Part shown: positions 40,101 to 50,635 of the stretch, in pieces
How positions within the stretch are numbered: the first letter of the stretch is position 1
Layout: every line of letters begins with the position of its first letter
Assembly (NCBI RefSeq): GCF_046630445.1
Contig: NC_092337.1
Coordinates: 365,558,001 to 365,622,000 of the forward strand
Reading direction: 5' to 3'
Source of the DNA: Rutidosis leptorrhynchoides
Taxonomy: Eukaryota; Streptophyta; Magnoliopsida; Asterales; Asteraceae
DNA length: 64,000 nt
Made by a program: the position numbers and the translations under genes
The notes under the pieces: model-generated
What the model was told of the DNA's origin: nothing
What the model saw: the letters and a program-made list of their open reading frames with translations, nothing else
Database searches by the model: none

Positions 40101-40593
40101 GTTCACCATATGAATGATTTTTATCTCTATGTATGGGATGTGTATTGAAATATGAAATCTTGTGGTCTATTGTTACGATTTGATATATATAGGTTAAACC
40201 TATAACTCACCAACATTTTTGTTGACGTTTAAAGCATGTTTATTCTCAGGTGAATACTAAGAGCTTCCGCTATTGCATACTAAAATAAGGACAAGATTTG
40301 GAGTCCATGTTTGTATGATATTGTGTAAAAACTGCATTCAAGAAACTGATTTCGATGTAACATATTTGTATTGTAAACCATTATGTAATGGTCGTGTGTA
40401 AACAGGATATTTTAGATTATCATTATTTGATAATCTACGTAAAGCTTTTTAAACCTTTATTTATGAAATAAAGGTTATGGTTTGTTTTAAAAATGAATGC
40501 AGTCTTTGAAAAACGTCTCATATAGAGGTCAAAACCTCGCAACGAAATCAATTAATATGGAACGTTTTTAATCAATAAGAACGGGACATTTCA
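37155..40593 (+). repeat. 5' LTR of element C (3439 bp)
   Basis: TGTAGTGACCCG ... GGACATTTCA. No coding sequence; frames such as 37905-38138 recur in the 3' LTR and are chance. The 39890-40150 stretch is conserved with the LTRs of A and V (in opposite orientation there). Confidence 0.94.
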
Positions 40594-40595
40594 GT

Positions 40596-40607
40596 TGGTA
40601 TCCGAGC
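40596..40607 (+). promoter_or_regulatory. Primer binding site of C, one mismatch
   Basis: TGGTATCCGAGC, one base different from the TGGTATCAGAGC seen in N, A, V and copia. It is probably still primed by initiator tRNA-Met, less efficiently. Confidence 0.8.
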
Positions 40608-40802
40608 GTTGGTCTTAGAGAACCAGAAAATTTGCATTAGTGTGTCTTATCGAGTTTGTTAGGATGCATTAGTGAGTCTGGACGTCGACCGTGTTTTCTT
40701 TAAAAATGATTGCTTAACATTTTTGTTGGAAACTATATATTATTAACATGTATATATTATGTGATATATTAATCTCTTAACATGTTTGATATTGTGTGAT
40801 AG

Positions 40803-41147
40803 ATGTCTACCTCTAGCACAAATCCCATTGACTCACCTAATAATAACGAAGAGTCGAATATATATTGGACTGATTCACAAGTTCCCGAAGAGGAACCGGA
40901 AGAAGAATCAGAACCGGCAGAGGAGGAACTGGAGGAGGAAATAGAACCGGTGGGGGAAATAATAAAACGGTTAAGTAAAAGAAAATCCTCAACCAACCAA
41001 CCAAGGTTAATTATGGTCAATGGTGTTTCCGCCAAGGAAGCAAAATATTGGGAGGATTACCAATTCTCCGATGAATCGGATTCCGACGAGAATTCCGATG
41101 ATGTTATAGAAATTACCCCAACTGAATTTAAAAGCAAAAGAAAATAA
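40803..41147 (+). CDS. Acidic accessory ORF of element C
   Basis: 114 residues, starting about 195 bases after the primer site. Residues 25-60 are almost all Glu/Pro (EEEPEEESEPAEEELEEE). A Lys/Arg-rich patch (IIKRLSKRKSS) and a second acidic Ser/Asp stretch (SDESDSDENSDD) follow, and the end is basic. No known domain. The composition suggests a disordered nuclear or nucleic-acid-associated protein. A small frame shift separates it from 41170-41382, which may be its former C-terminal part. It lies where A and V carry their acidic/coiled-coil ORF1, but sequence similarity is not obvious. Confidence 0.6.
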   Translation: MSTSSTNPIDSPNNNEESNIYWTDSQVPEEEPEEESEPAEEELEEEIEPVGEIIKRLSKRKSSTNQPRLIMVNGVSAKEAKYWEDYQFSDESDSDENSDDVIEITPTEFKSKRK

Positions 41148-41169
41148 TAAGGGAAAGGGCATAAAAATA

Positions 41170-41382
41170 GTGAAATCTAATTCCAACCCCGATGAACTTT
41201 ATATGTATCGTCAACCCCCGAAGTCCTTAAGTTGTAACAATGACCCGGGAACCTCTAAACCACCAGGTTTTTCTAAACCGTTGTGGAAAATGACAGCTAG
41301 TATTAGGGGAACATCATATATCCCTAGAAACTTGGCAAAACGAACCAAAACCGAAGAAGAAGAAACGAGCGAGTCGGAATAA
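41170..41382 (+). CDS. Second small ORF of C, likely tail of the acidic ORF
   Basis: 70 residues in another frame just after the acidic ORF. It has a PPKSLSCNNDPGTSKPPGFSKP stretch rich in Pro/Ser/Lys and an acidic end (TEEEETSESE). The similar composition and 22-base gap suggest one protein split by an indel. No known domain. Confidence 0.4.
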   Translation: MKSNSNPDELYMYRQPPKSLSCNNDPGTSKPPGFSKPLWKMTASIRGTSYIPRNLAKRTKTEEEETSESE

Positions 41383-41519
41383 GATAGTTGTATTCGTGTG
41401 GTGTAATATATGTAATATAGTGTGCTTATGCTTTATGATATATGTAAAAATTACTTGTATTAATAAGTATTTTTTTTATGAATCTAACTCTTGTCTATTT
41501 TACAGTTTAAAAACACAAA

Positions 41520-42203
41520 ATGGATAGACAACCCAATATTTTAAGAGACCTACCCGGAGACATGATTGATGAAATCTTGTCTAGAGTCGGTCAGAATTCC
41601 TCGGCACAACTATTTAAGGCGAGATTAGTTTGTAAGACATTCGAAGAACGTTCCAAGAATGTCTTGGTTTATAAGAGACTTTCGTTTGAAAGATGGGGGA
41701 TATCACATTGGGAAACCCATAAGTTACGATGTGTTTACTTTGACGCATATATTGCGGGGAACCCAAATGCTATTTTACGCAACGGGTTAAGAAATTATTT
41801 TGAATCAATGTATCCGAACATAGGACTTCATGATTTAGAAAAAGCGGCTAACATGCAACATAAAGAAGCATGCTATGCTTACGGGTTAGTAATGTTCGCT
41901 TCTCACCAAAGTGAGAAAAAGAACATCGGGCTACAGCTATTAAAAAAAACGTTCCCACAAGTGACGGAGTCGGTAATTGGGGTAAGAAATGAGGTTTTTA
42001 GGTTATTACGAGACTGTTGGTCATTACGTAACCATCGTCCCTTTGACGACGTTACAACACGCTGTCTTATCAACGAACATAACGGTTGTGTTCCACAAGA
42101 CCAAGGATGGGAAGTAGTCCTAGTAAAACCAGAATGCATGACTTGTTTCTGGATGTATGAATTACGTGTCTTTATTGCCTTTGCTGAACGACTTGTGTAC
42201 TAG
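41520..42203 (+). CDS. F-box protein carried by element C
   Basis: 227 residues, ATG to TAG without damage. The N-terminal F-box (residues 5-45: ILRDLPGDMIDEILSRVG then LFKARLVCKTF) would bind SKP1/ASK in an SCF ubiquitin ligase. The middle (about 95-140) has a Sel1-like repeat: LEKAANMQHKEACYAYGLVMF then KNIGLQLL. The C-terminal third has paired Cys and Trp residues (CLINEHNGC; CMTCFWMYE), a possible zinc site. The architecture matches a plant F-box family with At2g35280-like members; this is recalled, not searched. It lies between primer site and gag in the element's sense. TTTTACAG ends about 16 bases before the ATG, like a splice acceptor. No introns, so it may come from a processed transcript. 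Targets unknown. Confidence 0.78.
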   Translation: MDRQPNILRDLPGDMIDEILSRVGQNSSAQLFKARLVCKTFEERSKNVLVYKRLSFERWGISHWETHKLRCVYFDAYIAGNPNAILRNGLRNYFESMYPNIGLHDLEKAANMQHKEACYAYGLVMFASHQSEKKNIGLQLLKKTFPQVTESVIGVRNEVFRLLRDCWSLRNHRPFDDVTTRCLINEHNGCVPQDQGWEVVLVKPECMTCFWMYELRVFIAFAERLVY

Positions 42204-42544
42204 CTAGAATTATCTTCACAACTATCTTGTATCAAAGTTATTGTGTGCTATATTTCATGCTTTATGTAAAACAAGCGGTATTGTAAGTTTGTAAAATATT
42301 GTATAAAAGTTTGAACGCGAAATATTATTATAATCAGTTTTTCATATAGAATTGTAGTAGTTGAATTGTATATTAGCTACTAAGTATGAACTTAACGGGT
42401 AGGTACTACCCGAATTTAAACTTATAAAACGCTAATATGAAGAAAAAACTTTTATAAATGAGTTCATATTATGCTACGAAATACTATTAACTACTCTTAA
42501 TATTCTGTATGATTAACTTGTTCCATTTGACTATTTAGAAGGAA
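42204..42544 (+). other. Spacer between F-box ORF and gag of C
   Basis: 341 AT-rich bases. It contains the polypurine-like hairpin at 42392-42412 and, just before gag, a pyrimidine-poor but acceptor-like TTTGACTATTTAG. Confidence 0.6.
42392..42412 (+). promoter_or_regulatory. Internal polypurine-like hairpin of element C
   Basis: TTAACGGGTAGGTACTACCCG. Its first 15 bases equal the tract at the 3' LTR edge (47194-47208). The whole forms a CGGGTA/TACCCG hairpin. Same motif in A and V. Confidence 0.65.
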
Positions 42545-43378
42545 ATGGCGCCGACTACTCGACACACCGTGAATATGAATGAAGAGGAATTCCGTACTTT
42601 TCTAGCTTCAAACATAGCCGCAATACAGGCTGCGCTACATACCAACAATAACCTTGGATCTAGCAGTACAGGAAATCGTGTAGGATGCACCTACAAAGAA
42701 TTCACTGCCTGTAAACCTTTGGAATTTGATGGAACCGAAGGACCGATCGGATTGAAACGGTGGACCGAGAAGTTCGAATTGGTGTTTGCCATAAGTAAGT
42801 GTACTGAAGAGGACAAAGTGAAGTACGCTACGCATACCTTCACAGGTTCTGCGTTAACATGGTGGAATACCTATCTAGAGCAAGTGGGACAAGATGATGC
42901 TTACGCACTACCGTGGTCAGCATTCAAGCACTTGATGAACGAGAAGTACTGTCCCAGAACCGAGGTCAATAAGCTCAAGACAGAACTTAGAGGGTTACGA
43001 ACCCAAGGATTTGATATTACCACGTACGAAAGACGATTCACAGAATTGTGCCTATTGTGTCCGGGAGCGTTCGAAGATGAGGAAGAGAAGATCGACGCGT
43101 TTGTGAAAGGATTACCGGAAAGAATCCAAGAAGATATAAGTTCACACGAGCCCGCCTCCATACAACAGGCATGTAGAATGGCTCACAAACTAGTGAACCA
43201 GATTGAGGAAAGAATTAAAGAACAGATGGCTGAAGAGGCCAATGTGAAGCAAGTCAAAAGAAAGTGGGAGGAAAACGGTGATAGGAATCACCAATACAAC
43301 AACAACATCAATTACAATAATAATCGCAACAATTATCCCAACAATCGTAACATCAATCGCAACTACAACAAATGGCCC

Positions 43379-43457
<79 letters not shown>

Positions 43458-43519
43458 GCAACTACAACAATCGTCCCAACAACAATAACAATCGCAACAA
43501 CAAAAACAATCAGAAGTAG
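42545..43519 (+). CDS. gag: Gag of element C (before the first stop)
   Basis: 324 residues. The retrotransposon gag domain spans about 50-230 (CTYKEFTACKPLEFDGTEG, LTWWNTYLEQVG, FTELCLLCPGAF). A very Asn-rich C-terminal region follows, with an uninterrupted run of about 27 Asn encoded by an AAC microsatellite (43378-43455). The stop at 43517 comes before the zinc knuckles, so this product would lack the RNA-binding nucleocapsid unless the stop is read through. Capsid precursor by family. Confidence 0.82.
43378..43458. repeat. (AAC)n microsatellite in gag of C
   Basis: About 26 AAC units, in frame and coding for poly-Asn. Length variants would keep the reading frame. Confidence 0.95.
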
Positions 43520-46500
43520 CTATGCCAAAGGTGTGAAAAGTATCACTCGGGGTTCTGCACCAAATTTTGCAACAAGTGTAAAAGAAATGGTCATAGCGCG
43601 GTGAAGTGTGAGGTCTACGGACCAGGGGTTAACAGAACGAAAGGAACAAATAGTGTCGGAACGAGTAATGGCGGAGCAAGTAGTGTCGGAGCAAGTTATG
43701 CCAATGTAGTTTGTTATAAATGTGGAAAATCGGGCCACATTATTAGAAATTGCCCGAACCAGGAGAACACGAATGGATAAGGCCGCGGAAGAGTTTTCAA
43801 TATTAATGCGGCAGAGGCACAGGAAGACCCGGAGCTTGTTACGGGTACGTTTCTTATTGACAATAAATCTGCTTACGTTTTATTTGATTCGGGTGCGGAT
43901 AGAAGCTATATGAGTAGAGATTTTTGTGCTAAATTAAGTTGTCCATTGACGCCATTGGATAGTAAATTTTTACTCGAATTAGCAAATGGTAAATTAATTT
44001 CAGCAGATAATATATGTCGGAATCGAGAAATTAAACTGGTTAGCGAAACATTTAAGATTGACTTGATACCAGTAGTGTTAGGGAGTTTTGATGTGATAAT
44101 CGGTATGGACTGGTTGAAAGAAGTGAAAGCAGAGATTGTTTGTTACAAAAATGCAATTTGCATTATACGAGAAAAAGGAAAACCCTTAATGGTGTACGGA
44201 GAAAAGGGCAACACGAAGCTACATCTTATTAGTAATTTGAAGGCACAAAAACTAATAAGAAAAGGTTGCTATGCTATTCTAGCATACGTCGAGAAAGTAC
44301 AAACTGAAGAAAAGAGCATCAATGATGTTCCCGTTGCAAAAGAATTTCCCGATGTATTTCCGAAAGAATTACTGGGATTACCCCCACATCGATCCGTTGA
44401 ATTTCAAATAGATCTTGTACCAGGAGCTGCACCAATAGCTCGTGCTCCTTACAGACTCGCACCCAGCGAGATGAAAGAACTGCAAAGCCAATTACAAGAA
44501 CTTTTAGAGCGTGGTTTCATTCGACCAAGCACATCACCGTGGGGAGCTCCTGTTTTGTTTGTCAAGAAGAAAGATGGTACATTCAGGTTGTGTATCGGCT
44601 ACCGAGAGTTGAACAAACTTACCATCAAGAACCGCTACCCACTACTGAGAATCGACGACTTATTTGATCAACTACAAGGCTCGTCTGTTTATTCAAAGAT
44701 TGACTTATGTTCCGGGTATCATCAAATGCGGGTGAAAGAAGATGATATTCCAAAGACTGCTTTCAGAACACGTTACGGTCATTACGAGTATATGGTCATG
44801 CCATTTGGTTTAACTAATGCACCAGCTGTGTTCATGGACCTTATGAACAGAGTGTGTGGACCATACCTTGACAAGTTTGTCATTGTTTTCATTGATGACA
44901 TACTTATTTACTCAAAGAATGACCAAGAACACGGTGTATATTTGAGAAAGGTGTTAGAAGTATTGAGGAAGTAAGAATTGTACGCTAAATTTTCAAAGTG
45001 TGCATTTTGGTTGGAAGAAGTTCAATTCCTCAGTCACATAGTGAACAAAAAAGGTATTAAGGTGGATCCGGCAAAGATAGAAACTGTTGAAAAGTGGGAA
45101 ACCCCAAAAACTCTGAAACACATACGCCAGTTTTTAGGACTAGCTAGTTACTACAGAAGGTTCATCCAAGACTTTTCCAGAATAGCAAAACCCTTGACTG
45201 CATTAACGCATAAAGGGAAGAAATTTGAATGGAAGGATGAACAAGAGAAAGCGTTTCAGTTATTGAAGAAAAAGCTAACTACGGCACCTATATTGTCATT
45301 GCCTGAAGGGAATGATGATTTTGTGATTTATTGTGACGCATCAAAGCAAGGTCTCAGTTGTGTATTAATGCAACGAACGAAGGTGATTGCTTATGCGTCT
45401 AGACAATTGAAGATTCACGAGCAAAATTATACGACGCATGATTTGGAATTAGGCGCGGTTGTTTTTGCATTAAAGACTTGGAGGCACTACTTATATGGGG
45501 TCAAAAGTATTATATATACTGACCACAAAAGTCTTCAACACATATTTAATCAGAAACAACTGAATATGAGGCAGCGTAGGTGGATTGAATTGTTGAATGA
45601 TTACGACTTTGAGATTCGTTACCACCCGGGGAAGGCAAATGTGGTAGCCGACGCCTTGAATAGGAAGGACAGAGAACCCATTCGAGTAAAATCTATGAAT
45701 ATAATGATTCACAATAACCTTACTACTCAAATAAAGGAGGCGCAACAAGGAGTTTTAAAAGAGGGAAATTTAAAGGATGAAATACCCAAAGGATCGGAGA
45801 AGCATCTTAATATTCGAGAAGACGGAACCCGGTATAGGGCTGAAAGGATTTGGGTACCAAAATTTGGAGATATGAGAGAAATGGTACTTAGAGAATCTCA
45901 TAAAACCAGATACTCAATACATCCTGGAACGGGGAAGATGTACAAGGATCTCAAGAAACATTTTTGGTGGCCGGGTATGAAAGCCGATGTTGGTAAATAC
46001 GTAGGAGAATGTTTGACGTGTTCTAAGGTCAAAGCTGAGCATCAGAAACCATCAGGTCTAATTCAACAACCCGAAATCCCGGAATGGAAATGGGAAAACA
46101 TTACCATGGATTTCATCACTAAATTGCCAAGGACTGCAAGTGGTTTTGATACTATTTGGGTAATAGTTGATCGTCTCACCAAATCAGCACACTTCCTGCC
46201 AATAAGAGAAGATGACAAGATGGAGAAGTTAGCACGACTGTATTTGAAGGAAGTCGTCTCCAGACATGGAATACCAATCTCTATTATCTCTGATAGGGAT
46301 GGCAGATTTATTTCAAGATTCTGGCAGACATTATAGCAAGCATTAGGAACTCGTCTAGACATGAGTACTGCCTATCATCCACAAACTGATGGGCAGAGCG
46401 AAAGGACGATACAAACGCTTGAAGACATGCTACGAGCATGTGTTATTGATTTCAGAAACAGTTGGGATCGACATCTACCATTAGCAGAATTTTCCTACAA

Positions 46501-47172
46501 CAACAGCTACCACTCAAGCATTGAGATGGCGCCGTTTGAAGCACTTTATGGTAGAAAGTGCAGGTCTCTGATTTGTTGGAGTGAAGTGGGGGATAGGCAG
46601 ATTACTGGTCCGGAGATAATACAAGAAACTACCGAGAAGATCATCCAAATTCAACAACGGTTGAAAACCGCCCAAAGTCGACAAAAGAGCTACACTGACA
46701 TTAAAAGAAAAGATATAGAATTTGAAATTGGAGAGATGGTCATGCTTAAAGTTGCACCTTGGAAAGGCGTTGTTCGATTTGGTAAACGAGGGAAATTAAA
46801 TCCAAGGTATATAGGACCATTCAAGATTATTGATCGTGTCGGACCAGTAGCTTACCGACTTGAGTTACCTCAACAACTCGCAGCTGTACATAACACTTTC
46901 CACGTCTCGAATTTGAAGAAATGTTTTGCTAAAGAAGATCTCACTATTCCGTTAGATGAAATCCAAATCAACGAAAAACTTCAATTCATCGAAGAACCCG
47001 TCGAAATAATGGATCGTGAGGTTAAAAGACTTAAGCAAAACAAGATACCAATTGTTAAGGTTCGATGGAATGCTCGTAGAGGACCCGAGTTCATCTGGGA
47101 ACGAGAAGATCAGATGAAGAAGAAATACCCGCATTTATTTCCAGAAGATACGTCAACACCTCCAACTGCTTA

Positions 47173-47208
47173 AAATTTCGGGACGAAATTTATTTAACGG
47201 GTAGGTAC
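47173..47208 (+). promoter_or_regulatory. Polypurine tract and stem-loop of element C
   Basis: AAATTTCGGGACGAAATTT (47173-47191), beginning at the pol stop codon, then TTTAACGGGTAGGTAC at the 3' LTR edge. Same order as in A and V. Confidence 0.8.
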
Positions 47209-50200
47209 TGTAGTGACCCGAACTTCTCCATGTTTATATATATATTAAATGAAATTGTTATTTACATGATTAAGTGTTTCCAACATGTTAAGTAATCAAA
47301 CTTGGTAAGACTTGATTAATTGAAATAGGTTTCATATAGACAATTGACCACCCAAGTTGACCGGTGATTCACGAACGTTAAAACTTGTAAAAACTATACG
47401 ATGACATATATATGGTTATATATATAGTTAACATGATTTTATTATAATTATGTATCTCATTAGGTATTTTAACAATGAGTTATTTACATAAAAATGAGAC
47501 TATTAATTTAAGAAACTCGAAAACGATATATATAACGATTATCGTTATAACGTCTTACTAGGTACATATGAATCATATTAAGATATTGATACACTTGGTT
47601 AATTATGTTAAATGATAAGTAAATATATTATTAAGTGTATTAACAATGAAATACATATGTAAAAATAAGACTACTAACTTAATGATTTCGAAACGAGACA
47701 TATATGTAACGATTATCGTTGTAACGACATTTAATGTATATATATCATATTAAGAGATATTTATACATCATAATATCATGATAATATAATAATTTAAAAT
47801 CTCATTTGATATTATAAACATTGGGTTAACAACACTTAACAAGTTTGTTAACCTAAAGGTTTCAAAACAACATTTACATGTAACGACTAACGATGACTTA
47901 ACGACTCAGTTAAAATGTATATACATGTAGTGTTTTAATATGTATTCATACACTTTTGAAAGACTTCAAGACACTTATCAAAATACTTCTACTTAACAAA
48001 AATGCTTACAGTTACATCCTCGTTCAGTTTCATCAACAATTCTACTCGTATGCACCCGTATTCGTACTCGTACAATACACAGCTTTTAGATGTATGTATT
48101 ATTGGTATATACACTCCAATGATCAGCTATTAGCAGCCCATGTGAGTCACCTAACACATTTGGGAACAATCATTTGGCAACTAGCATGAAATATCTCATA
48201 AAATTACAAAAATATGAGTAATCATTCATGACTTATTTACATGAAAACAAAATTACATATCCTTTATATCTAATCCATACACCAACGACCAAAAACACCT
48301 ACAAACACTTTCATTCTTCAATTTTCTTCATCTAATTGATCTCTCTCAAGTTCTATCTTCAAGTTCTAAGTGTTCTTCATAAATTCCAAAAGTTCTAGTT
48401 TCATAAAATCAAAAATACTTCCAAGATTGCAAGTTTACTTCCAAGTTTTCTAAATCCATTCCAAGTAATCATCCAAGATCAAGAAACCTTTGTTACTTAC
48501 AGTAGGTTATATTTCTAATACAAGGTAATAATCATATTCAAACTTTAATTCAATTTCTATAACTATAACAATCTTATTTCGAGTGGAAATCTTACTTGAA
48601 ATTGTTTTCGTGTCATGATTCTGCTTCAAGAACTTTCAAGCCATCCAAGGATCCTTTGAAGCTAGATCTATTTTTCTCATTTCCAGTAGGTTTATCCAAG
48701 GAACTTGAGGTAGTAATGATGTTCATAACATCATTCGATTCATACATATAAAGCTATCTTATTCGAAGGTTTAAACTTTTAATCACTAGAACATAGTTTA
48801 GTTAATTCTAAACTTGTTCGCAAATAAAAGTTAATCCTTATAACTTGACTTTTAAAATCAACTAAACACATGTTCTATATCTATATGATATGCTAACTTA
48901 ATGATTTAAAACATGGAAACACGAAAAACACCGTAAAACCGGATTTACGCCGTCGTAGTAACACCGCGGGCTGTTTTGGGTTAGTTAATTAAAAACTATG
49001 ATAAACTTTGATTTAAAAGTTGTTATTCTGAGAAAATTATTTTTATTATGAACATGAAACTATATCCAAAAATTATGGTTAAACTCAAAGTGGAAGTATG
49101 TTTTCTAAAATGGTCATCTAGACGTCGTTCTTTCGACTGAAATGACTACCTTTACAAAAACGACTTGTAACTTATTTTTCTGACTATAAACCTATACTTT
49201 TTCTGTTTAGATTCATAAAATAGAGTTCAATATTAAACCATATCAATTTGATTCACTCAAAACGGATTTAAAATGAAGAAGTTATGGGTAAAACAAGATT
49301 GGATAATTTTTCTCATTTTAGCTACGTAAAAATTGGTAACAAATCTATTCCAACCATAACTTAATCAACTTGTATTGTATATTATGTAATCTTGAGATAT
49401 CATAGACACGTATACAATGTTTCAACCTATCATGTCGACACATCTATATATATTTCGGAACTATATGTGAATGTTGGAGTTAGCTATACAGGGTTGAGGT
49501 TGATTCCAAAATATATATAGTTTGAGTTGTGATCAATACTGAGATATGTATACACTGGGTCGTGGATTGATTCAAGATAATATTTATCAATTTATTTCTA
49601 TACATCTAACTGTGGACAACTAGTTGTAGGTTACTAACGAGGACAGCTGACTTAATAAACTTAAAACATCAAAATATATTAAAAGTGTTGTAAATATATT
49701 TTGAACATACTTTGATATATATGTATATATTGTTATAGGTTCGTCAATCAACCAGTGGCCAAGTCTTACTTCCCGACGAAGTAAAAATCTGTGAAAGTGA
49801 GTTATAGTCCCACTTTTAAAATCTAATATTTTTGGGATGAGAATACATGCAGGTTTTATAAATGATTTACAAAATAGACACAAGTACGTGAAACTACATT
49901 CTATGGTTGAATTATCGAAATCGAATATGCCCCTTTTTATTAAGTCTGGTAATCTAAGAATTAGGGAACAGACACCCTAATTGACGCGAATCCTAAAGAT
50001 AGATCTATTGGGCCTAACAAACCCCATCCAAAGTACCAGATGCTTTAGTACTTCGAAATTTATATCATATCCGAAGGGTGTCCCGGAATGATGGGGATAT
50101 TCTTATATATGCATCTTGTTAATGTCGGTTACCAGGTGTTCACCATATGAATGATTTTTATCTCTATGTATGGGATGTGTATTGAAATATGAAATCTTGT

Positions 50201-50630
50201 GGTCTATTGTTACGATTTGATATATATAGGTTAAACCTATAACTCACCAACATTTTTGTTGACGTTTAAAGCATGTTTATTCTCAGGTGAATACTAAGAG
50301 CTTCCGCTGTTGCATACTAAAATAAGGACAAGATTTGGAGTCCATGTTTGTATGATATTGTGTAAAAACTGCATTCAAGAAACTGATTTCGATGTAACAT
50401 ATTTGTATTGTAAACCATTATGTAATGGTCGTGTGTAAACAGGATATTTTAGATTATCATTATTTGATAATCTACGTAAAGCTTTTTAAACCTTTATTTA
50501 TGAAATAAAGGTTATGGTTTGTTTTAAAAATGAATGCAGTCTTTGAAAAACGTCTCATATAGAGGTCAAAACCTCGCAACGAAATCAATTAATATGGAAC
50601 GTTTTTAATCAATAAGAATGGGACATTTCA
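47209..50630 (+). repeat. 3' LTR of element C (3422 bp)
   Basis: Pairs with 37155-40593. Differences are scattered substitutions and short deletions, for example a 3-base deletion near 47550 and a loss of about 14 bases near 49460. Confidence 0.94.
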
Positions 50631-50635
50631 CTGGT

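Larger units (their letters stand above)
42545..47173 (+). pseudogene. gag-pol: Gag-pol of element C, one frame with four stops
   Basis: A single frame of 1542 codons without frameshift, interrupted by TAG 43517, TAA 43777, TAA 44972 and TAG 46334. Gag is 42545-43519, followed by zinc knuckles CNKCKRNGHSAVKC and CYKCGKSGHIIRNC (43560-43760). Protease LFDSGA is near 43880. RT runs about 44340-44970 with [11 protein letters not shown] and [18 protein letters not shown] has Gly where Asp is usual. RNase H (45310-45670) keeps [19 protein letters not shown] and VADALNRK. Integrase keeps its HHCC module ([16 protein letters not shown]) and the DDE residues in [14 protein letters not shown] and GQSERT. 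The tail 46990-47150 is chromodomain-like ([17 protein letters not shown]). All catalytic acids remain, so damage is recent. Confidence 0.9.
37155..50630 (+). mobile_element. Element C: complete chromovirus with F-box cargo
   Basis: 13,476 bp, TG...CA ends, perfect 5-bp duplication CTGGT at 37150-37154 and 50631-50635. LTRs are 3439 and 3422 bp, differing by about 1-2% by eye. Order: 5' LTR, primer site 40596, acidic ORF 40803, F-box ORF 41520, internal polypurine hairpin 42392, gag 42545, pol to 47173, polypurine tract, 3' LTR 47209. All gag-pol domains are present in one frame with four stop codons. Inserted in the 3' LTR of element D. Confidence 0.92.

Noticed and set aside
43278-43604. 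Poly-Thr frame overlapping gag of C
   Set aside because: Alternative frame of the AAC microsatellite; gag in the other frame has clear domains.
46334-46336. Programmed readthrough at the integrase TAG
   Set aside because: The bases after the stop do not match the known CARYYA readthrough context, and three other stops interrupt the same frame.
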